A stretch of DNA of 64,000 nt from Ceratopteris richardii (GCA_020310875.1 CM035439.1:144458726-144522725); one strand, 5' to 3'. Counted from the stretch's first letter, positions 48,845 through 62,045 are shown. Made by a program: numbers and translations. Notes: generated by a model not told the origin, from the letters alone.

Positions 48845-50386
48845 TCATCTCCAACCTCTGCCTCGCAGAGATTCCACCTGTCCTGATAAATGACCTGGAC
48901 AACTACCATTAGCTGTTATACCTCTTAGTGCCTCAAGCCTCGACGCTAGGTCTCTTAATCCTTGTTTGTTGTGCTCAATATCACTCTGATATTGGAACAG
49001 GTCACAATCGATGCCTCGGAACCGATTCCATATTTGCTCCATCTCTTTACCCTCTCTCACCCTTTTTGCAGATCCGAGGGGAATATCCTCCCTCTTCTCA
49101 ACTCGAACGGTCAACTTCTCGTCTTCCTCTCTAATTGATCTTTCCTCCCAAATCCTATTCATATTTTCTTCATACAGATCATCTACCTTCTTCGACAATT
49201 CATTTTTTGTCCTTTCTAACTCCGTTCCGAACGCATCCAACCTATCCAACACCACTTTTAGCTCTTCTTCCATTTTTCCTACTTTCGGGTCCTCTACTTG
49301 TCCTCGTGTCTCATCATCTTTCCGATTCATCCATCTACCGAGCTTGCTACTTAGCCTCACATTCTCTTTCTCTACACATCTCATTTTCTCATCGCTCTCT
49401 GCTTGGGCACTTTTCATTCTTTCTAACTCCAGGTGGAACTCCTCACATGCCTTACCCGCTTGATCACTGTATCTATGGATTATTCTTTGTACCTTCTCGA
49501 TTTCATGCTCCATTCGTTCGACTCTTCTCATTAGGTCATCCCTATCTCTTGAGGGCTCTTCTTCGATCATGACATGGTAGCAGTCTATCGTTACCCGACC
49601 AGTTCTAATGTCCAAGACTTCTTTTCTCATTTGCTTTCCCTTTCTAACCCCGCTTTCATGTTGAAGTGTTTGGATTTGTCTTTTCAAGTTGTTGTTTTCC
49701 CTCTTTAACTCTTTATTCTCACTTTCCACCAATCGCATTTGCTTTTCCCAATTTCCTAAGACTTCTTCCATTTTCACTTGATTTTCCTCTATTCTCTCCA
49801 TCTTGACCTTATCGCCATCCCGCTCCACATGCAGCCAATTGACTTGACATTCCAGGCTCTTCACAAGTTCTACCAAGCCTCGGTCCGAAGATCCAGTGTC
49901 CTTGCTCTCACTTGCTCTTGCGGTCTCTGTCGACGAAGTAACTCCGCTCTTGTCAACCTCCACATATAGAGAAGATACACACCTATCAGGTCCATTTGTT
50001 GCAACCTTTCTGACATTCACTTCTTTTGAGCTACACATGTGCTCACATAACCGCTTTTTTCCACAGTCCTCACATCTGGGGACAAAATCCAACGGGGTGC
50101 ATATGCGAGGGCAATATTTGGCTATATGCCCCACCTGCTCACAACACCAGCATCTCACATAATTTGATATCGGGCCAAATCGCCACCCTCGGTTCATATG
50201 ATGTCTCATGGTTGGATCAGAATATATCCATCTCCTATATTGTCCAGAATTCATTTGCCTCATGTTGGTCTTCTCAAAACCACAGGTTTGCCTTTGTTGG
50301 GCCATTTCCTTAATGAAGGCCAAAGAAGATCTAGGATCGACTTGGCTGATGAGATGTGCTAAGCCAATTCCCGGCAAACGCACCAA
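48845..50386 (-). mobile_element. Element C gag-like gene (unit 1)
   Basis: A single frame of about 513 codons is open from inside the LTR and runs across the primer-binding site. The first visible residues are VRLPGIGLAHLISQVDP; no ATG lies near the LTR, so the true start is uncertain. A basic segment (YRRWIYSDPTMRHHMNRGW) leads to a CCHC knuckle (CWCCEQVGHIAKYC, near 50145) and a second Cys/His cluster (CEDCGKKRLCEHMC). The C-terminal 330 residues form a long charged coiled coil (for example ELKRENNNLKRQIQTLQ). It probably packages RNA. A classical capsid fold is not evident. Not a host gene. Confidence 0.7.
50365..50386 (-). other. Element C primer-binding site (tRNA-Asp-like), unit 1
   Basis: Just after the LTR end TGTAAACA the minus strand reads TGGTGCGTTTGCCGGGAATT. 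It matches the tRNA-Asp-type site TGGCGCCGTTGCCGGGGATC at most positions. The same site occurs after LTR 3 at about 56855-56876. Confidence 0.65.
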
Positions 50387-50388
50387 AA

Positions 50389-53169
50389 TGTTTACACTCT
50401 GAGTCCAAGGGAAAAGATGCCGAGAGGCGCTTATGGTGTGCTCAAATTACGTCAAACTAATCGACTTGCATTGCCTAACCTCAATCGTATCTTTAATTTC
50501 ACTATCTTGTGCACACTCGTGCTTATGTCCGATCACCTTCCCTAAACTCTCTTACTCTCTTTCCCTTTTTCTCTCTCTTTTCATACACACATACTCAAGC
50601 ATACACTCACACTCCTCTCAATTGAGTCTCGTCATCCATCTTATTCCCATCTAAAGCCAAAGTCAAAGCGTGGAATCATAAATCCCCTAATCATTTCACG
50701 TCGAGTTCCCTTATGTAGCTGGAATATTGCATGCTTAGGGATGCACACCAAGTGCCAAGAAATTGACCTTAGTCTTGGAAGCACAAAAAACTACTAGCGC
50801 TATGCCTACTGTCAAATATTAGTATTTATATCACCTCAAGATAGACATTTTGGATCTCATCACTTGAAAATTCAATTCAATGTTTTATGTCCTCGTCATT
50901 CTTCATATGCAAGAAATGAAACGGGAATCCAATAGCCTCAAAGAAGATGACTCATATGCGCAAGTCCTACGATGCTCAAAACCATGAACTTCTCAAGCCA
51001 AGGAATCATAAATCATTCCTAAGCTAAGAAAAGCTACAAATTACTTAGGAACCATTGCCTAACTCAGAGCGTTCAAACAACCAATGAATAGATTTTCAAC
51101 AATGTTTTCATGACCGTTTTAGATCTGTTCAACAAGACACAAGCGTGAGTTTTTTTTTTTTTGGTGTTCCTTCAATGAAGAGATGAAGTTCGCTTTACCT
51201 ATATCTCATGGTTCTTCACTTTGATTCATAAGAATAGCGATCATCGATTTCACCGAAACAATAGTTAATCTGTTTATACATGATAATATCATAGTCTAAA
51301 CAGCGTTAACTGATTCATCATCTGGTGAAGCATATTCATAGTAACAAAATGATCATGGCTATTCTCCCCAGTTGAAACACCGAAACTTCTAAGACGTTCA
51401 GTTGTGCAGAAGTGCGATTGCATTGGTAATTCTTGGAATTTCAAGGGCTGAAGGACCAAAGCCTCAACTCGAACATTTTGATTACTATCCCTTAAGCAAC
51501 ATAAACCCGCTTTTAGAAGACCCAAAAGAACATGCACTCTGCAGGGACTGTATAGCAGTTTGATGTGTTCTCATCTTAAAACACACAGAGTCGCTGAACA
51601 GCAATCACCTCAACATCAATACAATATTCCGACCGTCGTTGTGAGGAATTTCCCCTTTAATCTTGTTGTTACCCAGCAAAAACTAAACCATATATGATCA
51701 GCACTAAACTTTCATAAGGCATGTGAACGCTTTCTATTCTCTAAACATTCTTTTGTTCAACTCCGTGAAACAGCCCAGCACATACAATCATTTATGCTCG
51801 ATTAAATTAGGCGCAATCAACCTCTGATGACATGCAATACCATGCTAACAAAAAATTTTATCATGTCCAAATGTCCCAGCGTCAATCTCAGTACTAGTTT
51901 CTCCCCTCTAATCTCAGTACTAGTTTCTCCCCTCTGGGTATAAGCATGGTTTCTATATTTGGAAAGAAGTCAGCACATACATTCCCCATATCATGCGTAA
52001 TTGTCACCTAGTTTTTACAACGATTAGAAATTAGCATCGCAAAAATTGCTCGTACCTTGGCACATTGCATAACACAATAGAACTTTGTCAGACGTCGGAG
52101 TTGGGCTTATATCACCGTACAATAGTTGCCATCAAAGCTTCCAGGTGGGCCACTTCTTACTGCCGACAAGATTTCTCTCCAAGGAGCAATTCCCCGTACC
52201 TTCTATTGCTTCTAACCACGCAGAGTTTTCTAAAGTAGACTTATTTCTCCCTCAGAGCTGCCGCTGCTATGGCATGCCCCTGTCGCTAGAGAGAGAGAGA
52301 GAGCAATAGCAGAGGAAGCATGAGAATATATTATCTGTGTGTTCCCTCTCAGAATACGCAAGGTACCACACAATGTGCGCAATCGAAGTGGCAAGGGTTT
52401 CTACGGAGAATTGAGTCCTTTTGAGAGTTGAACCCGTCGTCAAAACCACCACCACCTCCTCCAGACTCCTCTGCTGCCCGCGTTCCTTCTGAATCTCAGT
52501 GTCGGCACCAGCAAGAACCCCCCAACTCCTCTGATGCACCTGCACACGTAAAAACCGCAAGAAAAAACCCCATAATCTGATGCTCTCCTCTTCTATGACC
52601 TGTACCGCCCAAAGGAAAACAAAAACACACCCCTCCTTCAACTCTCGGATAATATTACAGAGGAGTTTAGCACTAGCATCCCCTGGACCCAAAATCTGTA
52701 GGCACCTAATACCCAAAAAACATCTCCTGCCTTCTGCCGCTTCAAGAAAACCAAATCCGATAGCATCCAACAAGGGACCTCTCCCTTTCTCCCAGCAGCT
52801 CCCCGATACTTGCCAAAGAATACCCGAGAAAAGAATCGTTTTCTCTGCTCCTCCTCGATACCCCCCACAACCCAAAGCCATTAACAACAAAAAAATGAAG
52901 GAGCGCCCCCCCTTTCCATTCTCCACTGTGTTAATGCGAGGGCTCCCCCCCATAAAGGCCAGCGGTTGCCTTTTTTCTGTCAAAGGTTGCCTACCCATCG
53001 ATTGTTGTTCCTGCCAAAGAAACGTCTCTTGTCATTTCTTGCCATCTGACTAATGGAGTACTTCCATAGGCCTACCACCCAAAACTGATTGAAACTATAT
53101 TTGTTTCTTTCTCTATGACATTTGCAACCTCTAGCAAGGCAATAGAAAACATAAAAATGGCTACCTCCA
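50389..53169 (-). repeat. Element C LTR 2 (shared, middle)
   Basis: This 2.78-kb LTR is shared by both units. The (GA)n run and poly-T are slightly shorter than in LTR 1. Differences from LTR 1 cluster in the first 1.2 kb (50389-51600), where about 15 were counted; the remaining 1.5 kb is nearly identical. Confidence 0.75.
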
Positions 53170-55334
53170 TATTCCTGCAAAATAAATTACAAAAGATAAC
53201 AGTTTCCAATGATGAAATTGGGATTTCCCTCTATGTTGAACGACGTCTTTCCTTAACCACTGCATTAGGCACCACATAAATAGGCAAGTATAGGTGTTTT
53301 TCATGGCACTAGGGCCCTTTATGACCAAGATTAATCCATGCCATGCACCTCCAACGTTCGCCTCTCGTTTGGTAACTTCAATATCTCTATGATGCCCAAT
53401 CTATCCCCAATCCAAAAATCCTCTTGGCTGCATTCCAATATGAAGGCTTGTCAAGAAAAACCTTGTTGCACACATGTTGTTATCAGTTCTTTTGGACGGC
53501 CATATTTATTGCAATTGACGTTACTGACGAGCATTTCTAGCTTGCTAGAAACCTAAATCCATCATATACTCAACAATCGGAAGCTTGTTAGTGCATAAAA
53601 AGAATCATTTTATTAGGTTAACATACTCCCCTTCACTTGTCTGCGAAGTCGTCCTCGACGAGCCAAATTGTTTCCTGCACTCAAATCATCCAAGTCATCG
53701 AGATTGCATCGATGCATATTCACATACCTCATACTTATTCTACCTCTTTCCACTGGCATACCTGCAACGACACTAAATCAACATCCATTAGCCATAAAAA
53801 ATCAATCACTTCACTTACCAACTTTGTCCATTTTCTCACATCTTCATCGCCATGTCCACCTGCCTACAACTCATCAAAACAGGTTAGACCACTTTTTATC
53901 GAACACCACATCTACTACCAAAATGAAAAACATCCATATCAATCATCCATATCACACATACATACTCAGCACACACATCATGATCCCGCATCACACATGC
54001 ATTCTCATCACGCACCACACACATGCAAGCAAAAAGCCCATCCACATTCCCTCTCGTCACTCTTCTAAACTGTTTGTTCAACACGTCACGAATCTCTATT
54101 CCACATGCATTCTCAAAAAACCATTCCCCACTTCTGTTTTTGATAATCTTCCCAACCACACGATCGCTTTCTTGATTCCTTTTTCTCATTTCTAACCGAG
54201 TTCTCTCTCCGAATTTTCATTCCCCTTCTACCTAGGGTTTCCACTACCCGCTTGTCTTCTTGTCTATCTCTCGTTTTTTCTTGCTCATTGACTAGATCCT
54301 ATGCAAAGTCACCACCACCTCTTGAATTGATGGACACGCGGCAAAGACCACTCAAGCCTAACACGAGCTCACTCCGACAAGATCGCTTATCATCGACATG
54401 CTTCGGGACATCGCAAGTAGTTGCACAGCCTAAGAACCAAAATGAGCACCTCCCAAGAGTTCGGAGACGAACAAAGTCACTAGCACGCTTGGATCCTTCA
54501 AGTCCAGGTCTTCCATAGACACGTCGCAACCAAAACCCTAGCCAAGCTTAAGCTTCGATTCGACATGTCTCATCAAGAGTCCACATCTTCCAAATCCCCA
54601 CAACACAAACACATATTCCCATCCAAGCATCAAGCTCTCTTACCTCTCTTGTGTCCCCCCTCGAGCGAGGAATTTGTCTCATTCATTTCTTTTTCCACAT
54701 TTTTCTCTTCCTTTTTTCATCATTTTTCCACATATTCACTCACACTTGCCGGCCTACGCCGAAGTTGGATGCGACTTGTGGACTCGACCACCCGATCGAG
54801 TTTGTTCCACCCATCTACCAACCCAACGTAGCGTGCGACGCACACACTGCTAGCCCCATGCGAAACCGACGTCGGTTCGTGGCTTTGACCACCCGGCCAA
54901 AGTGGGTCCACCCACCTATCGGCCCACATAGGCGCGTAGCCACATGCACACATACATAAACATATATTTTTTTCTTTTTTTTTTCATTCCTGCATCTTGA
55001 GAATTAGGAGACAAAAGAAAGGATCTTTTCCCAACCATCCCACTCCAACACACACATATATCCCCCCGTGGACATCCCGATGAGACACATCTCCTCTCTG
55101 CCGCTACTCAAGCTAAAATCGGACTACTAATGCCATGGTCAACTTTTCCTCTCAAACCCCGCACACACTAATTGCCTTGCCGACCTGAAAACCTCGAAAA
55201 ATACCACTTCAGTCCTAAGCGTACAACAGACTTGGTCCGTCCGTCCTTACATCTCTGACTCGCATTCCACAAAGCATACCCTAATCAGAGCTAAGCCGTC
55301 CTCACCGACATCCATCGCCTCGTCTATCTCTTTT
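53170..55334 (-). mobile_element. Element C internal region 2, non-coding part
   Basis: This corresponds to 46681-48844 with few differences. Nothing beyond the A/C-rich tract (53930-54030 on the plus strand) and the absence of enzyme motifs was seen. Confidence 0.65.
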
Positions 55335-56876
55335 TCATCTCCAACCTCTGCCTCGCAGAGATTCCACCTGTCCTGATAAATGACCTGGACAACTACCATT
55401 AGCTGTTATACCTCTTAGTGCCTCAAGCCTCGACGCTAGGTCTCTTAATCCTTGTTTGTTGTGCTCAATATCACTCTGATATTGGAACAGGTCACAATCG
55501 ATGCCTCGGAACCGATTCCATATTTGCTCCATCTCTTTACCCTCTCTCACCCTTTTTGCAGATCCGAGGGGAATATCCTCCCTCTTCTCAACTCGAACGG
55601 TCAACTTCTCGACTTCCTCTCTAATTGATCTTTCCTCCCAAATCCTATTCATATTTTCTTCATACAGATCATCTACCTTCTTCGACAATTCATTTTTTGT
55701 CCTTTCTAACTCCGTTCCGAACGCATCCAACCTATCCAACACCACTTTTAGCTCTTCTTCCATTTTTCCTACTTTCGGGTCCTCTACTTGTCCTCGTGTC
55801 TCATCATCTTTCCGATTCATCCATCTACCGAGCTTGCTACTTAGCCTCACATTCTCTTTCTCTACACGTCTCATTTTCTCATCGCTCTCTGCTTGGGCAC
55901 TTTTCATTCTTTCTAACTCCAGGTGGAACTCCTCACATGCCTTACCCGCTTGATCACTGTATCTATGGATTATTCTTTGTACCTTCTCGATTTCATGCTC
56001 CATTCGTTCGACTCTTCTCATTAGGTCATCCCTATCTCTTGAGGGCTCTTCTTCGATCATGACATGGTAGCAGTCTATCGTTACCCGACCAGTTCTAATG
56101 TCCAAGACTTCTTTTCTCATTTGCTTTCCCTTTCTAACCCCGCTTTCATGTTGAAGTGTTTGGATTTGTCTTTTCAAGTTGTTGTTTTCCCTCTTTAACT
56201 CTTTATTCTCACTTTCCACCGATCGCATTTGCTTTTCCCAATTTCCTAAGACTTCTTCCATTTTCACTTGATTTTCCTCTATTCTCTCCATCTTGACCTT
56301 ATCGCCATCCCGCTCCACATGCAGCCAATTGACTTGACATTCCAGGCTCTTCACAAGTTCTACCAAGCCTCGGTCCGAAGATCCAGTGTCCTTGCTCTCA
56401 CTTGCTCTTGCGGTCTCTGTCGACGAAGTAACTCCGCTCTTGTCAACCTCCACATATAGAGAAGATACACACCTATCAGGTCCATTTGTTGCAACCTTTC
56501 TGACATTCACTTCTTTTGAGCTACACATGTGCTCACATCACCGCTTTTTTCCACAATCCTCACATCTGGGGACAAAATCCAACGGGGTGCATATGCGAGG
56601 GCAATATTTGGCTATATGCCCCACCTGCTCACAACACCAGCATCTCACATAATTTGATATCGGGCCAAATCGCCACCCTCGGTTCATATGATGTCTCATG
56701 GTTGGATCAGAATATATCCATCTCCTATATTGTCCAGAATTCATTTGCCTCATGTTGGTCTTCTCAAAACCACAGGTTTGCCTTTGTTGGGCCATTTCCT
56801 TAATGAAGGCCAAAGAAGATCTAGGATCGACTTGGCTGATGAGATGTGCTAAGCCAATTCCCGGCAAACGCACCAA
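55335..56876 (-). mobile_element. Element C gag-like gene (unit 2)
   Basis: Same gene as 48845-50386: CCHC knuckle near 56635, second Cys/His cluster near 56540, then the long coiled coil. It is nearly identical to unit 1 but has about one break, so at most the first copy looks whole. Confidence 0.7.
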
Positions 56877-56878
56877 AA

Positions 56879-59661
56879 TGTTTACACTCTGAGTCCAAGG
56901 GAAAAGATGCCGAGAGGCGCTTATGGTGTGCTCAAATTACATCAAACTAATCGACTTGCATTGCCTAACCTCAATCGTATCTTTAATTTCACTATCTTGT
57001 GCACACTTGTGCTTATGTCCGATCACCTTCCCTAAACTCTCTTACTCTCTTTCCCTTTTTCTCTCTCTTTTCATACACACATACTCAAGCATACACTCAC
57101 ACTCCTCTCAATTGAGTCTCGTCATCCATCTTATTCCCATCTAAAGCCAAAGTCAAAGCGTGGAATCATAAATCCCCTAATCATTTCACGTCGAGTTCCC
57201 TTATGTAGCTGGAATATTGCATGCTAAGGGATGCACACCAAGTGCCAAGAAATTGACCTTAGTCTTGGAAGCACAAAAAACTACTAGCGCTATGCCTACT
57301 GTCAAATATTAGTATTTATATCACCTCAAGATAGACATTTTGGATCTCATCACTTGAAAATTCAATTCAATGTTTTATGTCCTCGTCATTCTTCATATGC
57401 AAGAAATGAAACGGGAATCCAACAGCCTCAAAGAAGATGACTCATATGCGCAAGTCCTACGATGCTCAAAACCATGAACTTCTCAAGCCAAGGAATCATA
57501 AATCATTCCTAAGCTAAGAAAAGCTACAAATTACTTAGGAACCATTGCCTAACTCAGAGCGTTCAAACAACCAATGAATAGATTTTCAACAATGTTTTCA
57601 TGACCGTTTTAGATCTGTTCAACAAGACACAAGCGTGATTTTTTTTTTTTTTGGTGTTCCTTCAATGAAGAGATGAAGTTCGCTTTACCTATATCTCATG
57701 GTTCTTCACTTTGATTCATAAGAATAGCGATCATCGATTTCACCGAAACAATAGTTAATCTGTTTATACATGATAATATCATAGTCTAAACAGCGTTAAC
57801 TGATTCATCATCTGGTGAAGCATATTCATAGTAACAAAATGATCATGGCTATTCTCCCTAGTTGAAACACCGAAACTTCTAAGATGTTCAGTTGTGCAGA
57901 AGTGCGATTGCATTGGTAATTCTTGGAATTTCAAGGGCTGAAGGACCAAAGCCTCAACTCGAACATTTTGATTACTATCCCTTAAGCAACATAAACCCGC
58001 TTTTAGAAGACCCAAAAGAACATGCACTCTGCAGGGACTGTATAGCAGTTTGATGTGTTCTCATCTTAAAACACACAGAGTCGCTGAACAGCAATCACCT
58101 CAACATCAATACAATATTCCGACCGTCGTTGTGAGGAATTTCCCCTTTAATCTTGTTGTTACCCAGCAAAAACTAAACCATATATGATCAGCACTAAACT
58201 TTCATAAGGCATGTGAACGCTTTCTATTCTCTAAACATTCTTTTGTTCAACTCCGTGAAACAGCCCAGCACATACAATCATTTATGCTCGATTAAATTAG
58301 GCGCAATCAACCTCTGATGACATGCAATACCATGCTAACAAAAAATTTTATCATGTCCAAATGTCCCAGCGTCAATCTCAGTACTAGTTTCTCCCCTCTA
58401 ATCTCAGTACTAGTTTCTCCCCTCTGGGTATAAGCATGGTTTCTGTATTTGGAAAGAAGTCAGCACATACATTCCCCATATCATGCGTAATTGTCACCTA
58501 GTTTTTACAACGATTAGAAATTAGCATCACAAAAATTGCTCGTACCTTGGCACATTGCATAACACAATAGAACTTTGTCAAACGTCGGAGTTGGGCTTAT
58601 ATCACCGTACAGTAGTTGCCATCAAAGCTTCCAGGTGGGCCACTTCTTACTGCCGACAGGATTTCTCTCCAAGGAGCAATTCCCCGTACCTTCTATTGCT
58701 TCTAACCACGCAGAGTTTTCTAAAGTAGACTTATTTCTCCCTCAGAGCTGCCGCTGCTATGGCATGCCCCTGTCGCTAGAGAGAGAGAGAGAGAGCAATA
58801 GCAGAGGAAGCATGAGAATATATTATCTGTGTGTTCCCTCTCAGAATACGCAAGGTACCACACAATGTGCGCAATCGAAGTGGCAAGGGTTTCTACGGAG
58901 AATTGAGTCCTTTTGAGAGTTGAACCCATCGTCAAAACCACCACCACCTCCTCCAGACTCCTCTACTGCCCGCGTTCCTTCTGAATCTCAGTGTCGGCAC
59001 CAGCAAGAACCCCCCAACTCCTCTGATGCACCTGCACACGTAAAAACCGCAAGAAAAAACCCCATAATCTGATGCTTTCCTCTTCTATGACCTGTACCGC
59101 CCAAAGGAAAACAAAAACACACCCCTCCTTCAACTCTCGGATAATATTACAGAGGAGTTTAGCACTAGCATCCCCTGGACCCAAAATCTGTAGGCACCTA
59201 ATACTTAGAAAACATCTCCTGCCTTCTGCCGCTTCAAGAAAACCAAATCCGATAGCATCCAACAAGGGACCTCTCCCTTTCTCCCAGAAGCTCCCCGATA
59301 CTTGCCAAAGAATACCCGAGAAAAGAACCGTTTTCTCTGCTCCTCCTCGATACCCCCCACAACCCAAAGTCATTAACAACAAAAAAATGAAGGAGCGCCC
59401 CCCCTTTCCATTCTCCACTGTGTTAATGCGAGGGCTCCCCCCCATAAAGGCCAGCGGTTGCCTTTTTTCTGTCAAAGGTTGCCTACCCATCGATTGTTGT
59501 TCCTGCCAAAGAAACGTCTCTTGTCATTTCTTGCCATCTGACTAATGGAGTACTTCCATAGGCCTACCACCCAAAACTGATTGAAACTATATTTGTTTCT
59601 TTCTCTATGACATTTGCAACCTCTAGCAAGGCAATAGAAAACATAAAAATGGCTACCTCTA
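56879..59661 (-). repeat. Element C LTR 3 (5' end of array)
   Basis: This third copy of the LTR is 2.78 kb long, ending at 59661 where similarity to the other units stops. That stop defines the LTR outer edge used for LTRs 1 and 2. If this copy is clipped, the true LTR is longer. Confidence 0.7.
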
Positions 59662-59890
59662 TCATTTGCATTGGTGTTTCTTCTGACGTATCTGAGGAGA
59701 AGTCTAATGTTCTCCTATGCTTCTCCGTTGATAGTGGTGTCGCACCGAAATCAATGAATAAATTCAAGCTCACGTATGGGTCATGTACCTACTTGCAAAT
59801 GCAATAGGGCAAAAATATTGAAAAAGAGGACTATTTACTATCCTCAGGGCCTCTCACAGAAATGCAAGTGTCCCATCGGGCGTGCCAAAC
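59662..59890 (-). mobile_element. Element B 5' leader and primer-binding site
   Basis: Directly inside the upstream LTR of B the minus strand reads TGGCACGCCCGATGGGAC (59870-59887), a Ty3-type primer-binding site. Some 200 bp of leader or gag start follow, with an open frame containing STEKHRRTLDFSSDTSEE, before element C begins at 59661. Confidence 0.7.
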
Positions 59891-60317
59891 TATAGAGGAG
59901 GTACTGGAGTATCTACTTTTAACAGGAGCATGCAGCAAGCATTTCAGTACTTCACCTACTCAAGGGAGGTTCTCCTTAGGGAAATATACCCTTTAACATT
60001 TCTGTGAGCGGGCAGATATCAATTATTGCACAGAGTTGTGAATACCCAAGAAAGTATTAATGACAAAATGACAATAATGGAAGACCATCCACTCCTTAGT
60101 TCGAATCAGATGATTACAACATAGGCAAAGGAGATGCTCAAAAGTTCATGCTCTGAGCTAACATGCCACTCCAGAACTAAACAACATCAATACATTATCC
60201 TCACTACAGAGTGACTTCATACAGTAGGCTTGAAGCCACAAAGTGCAAAGAGAGGACCTCTGTACGTACGTATGTAAATGTGTATATATGAATGTATCAA
60301 ATGAACACAAATCCATT

Positions 60318-60327
60318 GCTTTTATAG
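60318..60327 (-). promoter_or_regulatory. Predicted TATA box of element B 5' LTR
   Basis: CTATAAAAGC on the minus strand, same context as in the partner LTR. As this LTR is upstream of the B genes, this would be the transcription promoter of the element if still active. Confidence 0.6.
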
Positions 60328-60999
60328 GCTCAAATAGGCCAAGAGGGCCTTGCCGATTCCTCACGTCCACTGATCATGCGCCGATTGATTACCCAAGATT
60401 GGAGGGGTAGATCAAATATTCCACTTGATTTGAATTGGATCCTCAAAAATAGGCAGTCGTCATGAATGGTTGGCGGCAATAGTCATTTTTCCACTTTCAC
60501 AATTACCACTTACACATTTACTGTCACTTTTGAATGCAAGTTGAGATCCTCGTTTTGTGCCACCCGTGATGTTTGAATGACCTTGAGAAGCACATCCTTC
60601 ACCTAATTTTGGTAGTAGCTTTTGATCCTTCATATTAAGTGGGCGGTATGGGAGGTGAGTTGTGGGGAGTTGAGAGAGATTATGGGGTTTGTGGAGGGTT
60701 GTGAAGGGGTGTGGAGTTGTGTGGAGTTGTGTGGGGTTTGTGGGGTTTGTGGGGTTTGTTGGTTGGGTGGGAATAGGGGTGAGTTATGGGGAGTTGTGGG
60801 GGTTTTTGGGGTGTGGTCAAAAATTGATCCAGGATTTCAAAGTTATTATTGCACCATTGGAAAGTACTCGTCGAGAGCTTTCCAATGATATATAACACTA
60901 TAGGGTTTGGTTGAGAAATGATCCTCCAAATGTCCATCCAAACTGTATAAGAGCCTTATGTAAGGTCGTGGAAAAATGTGGGATTTGTGGGGTTTGTGG

Positions 61000-62045
61000 G
61001 GGGTTGTGGAGTGGTGGAGGGCTGTGGGGTGGTGGTAGTGTGGTGGAGGGCTGTGGGGTGGTGGTGTGGTGGAGGGCTGTGGTGGTGGTGTGGAATGGTG
61101 GAGGGCTGTGGGGTGGTGTAGAGTGGTGGAGGGCCGTGGGGTGGTGGTGTGGTGGAGGGCTGTGGGGTGGTGTGGAGTGGTGGAGGGCTGTGGGGTGGTG
61201 GTGGTGGTGTGGTGGAGGGCTGTGGGGTGGTGGTGTTGCGGAGTGGTGGAGGGCTGTGGTGGTGGTGGTGTGGATTGGTGGAGGGCTGTGGGGTGGTGGT
61301 GGTATGGTGGAGGGTTGTGGGGTGGTGGTGGTGTGGTGGAGGGTTGTGGTGGTGGTGTGGAGTGGTGGAGGGCTGTGGGGTGGTGTGGAGTGGTGGAGGG
61401 CCATGGGGGGGTGGTGGTGTGGTGGAGGGCTGTGGGGTGGTGTGGAGTGGTGGAGGGCTGAGGGGTGGTGGTGGTGTGGAGTGGTGGAGGGTTGTGGGGT
61501 GGTGGCGGTGTGGAGTGGTGGAGGGCTGTGGGGTGGTGGTGGTGTGGAGTGGTGGAGGGCTATGGGGTGGTGTGGAGTGGTGGAGGGTTGTGGAGTGGTG
61601 GTGGTGTGGAGTGGTGGAGGGCTGTGGGGTGGTGGTGGTGTGGTGGAGGGCTGTGGGGTGGTGTGGAGTGGTGGAGGGCTGTGGGGTGGTGGTGGTGTGG
61701 TGGAGGGCTGTGGTGGTGGTGTGGAGTGGTGGAGGGTTGTGGGGTGGTGGTGGTGTGGAGTGGTGGAAGGCTGTGGGGTGGTGGTGGTGTGGAGTGGTGG
61801 AGGGCTGTGGGGTGGTGGTGGTCGTGGAGGGCTGTGGGGTGGTGTGGAGTGGTGGAGGGTTGAGGGGTGGTGGTGGTGTGGAGTGGTGGAGGGATGTGGG
61901 GTGGTGGTGGTGTGGAGTGGTGGAGGGCTGTGGGGTGGTGGTGGTGTGGAGTGGTGGAGGGTTGTGGGGTGGTGGTGGTGTGGAGTGGTGGAGGGCTGTG
62001 GGGTGGTGGTGGTGTGGTGGAGGGCCGTGGGGTGAGTGGTGGAGG
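61000..62045 (+). repeat. G-rich minisatellite, 31-34 bp unit (5' LTR of B)
   Basis: Same repeat type as 37303-38640 but about 300 bp shorter. The order of variant units differs between the two LTRs, so repeats were gained, lost or shuffled after insertion, or were changed during reverse transcription. Confidence 0.9.

Larger units (their letters stand above)
43889..59661 (-). mobile_element. Element C: tandem TR-GAG-like array (LTR-int-LTR-int-LTR)
   Basis: Two full units of about 6.49 kb plus a third LTR lie head to tail. LTRs are at 43889-46680, 50389-53169 and 56879-59661, with internal regions between them. Each internal region has a primer-binding site and a gag-like gene but no protease, RT or integrase, so the family is non-autonomous and would need enzymes from another Ty3 element. 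Units differ at about 1% of sites or fewer by eye, making C the youngest insertion. Ends abut element B sequence, but no target-site duplication was found and the polypurine tract is not obvious, so the outer LTR edge at 59661 is provisional. One unit looks whole; the other has about one break in gag. Confidence 0.75.
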
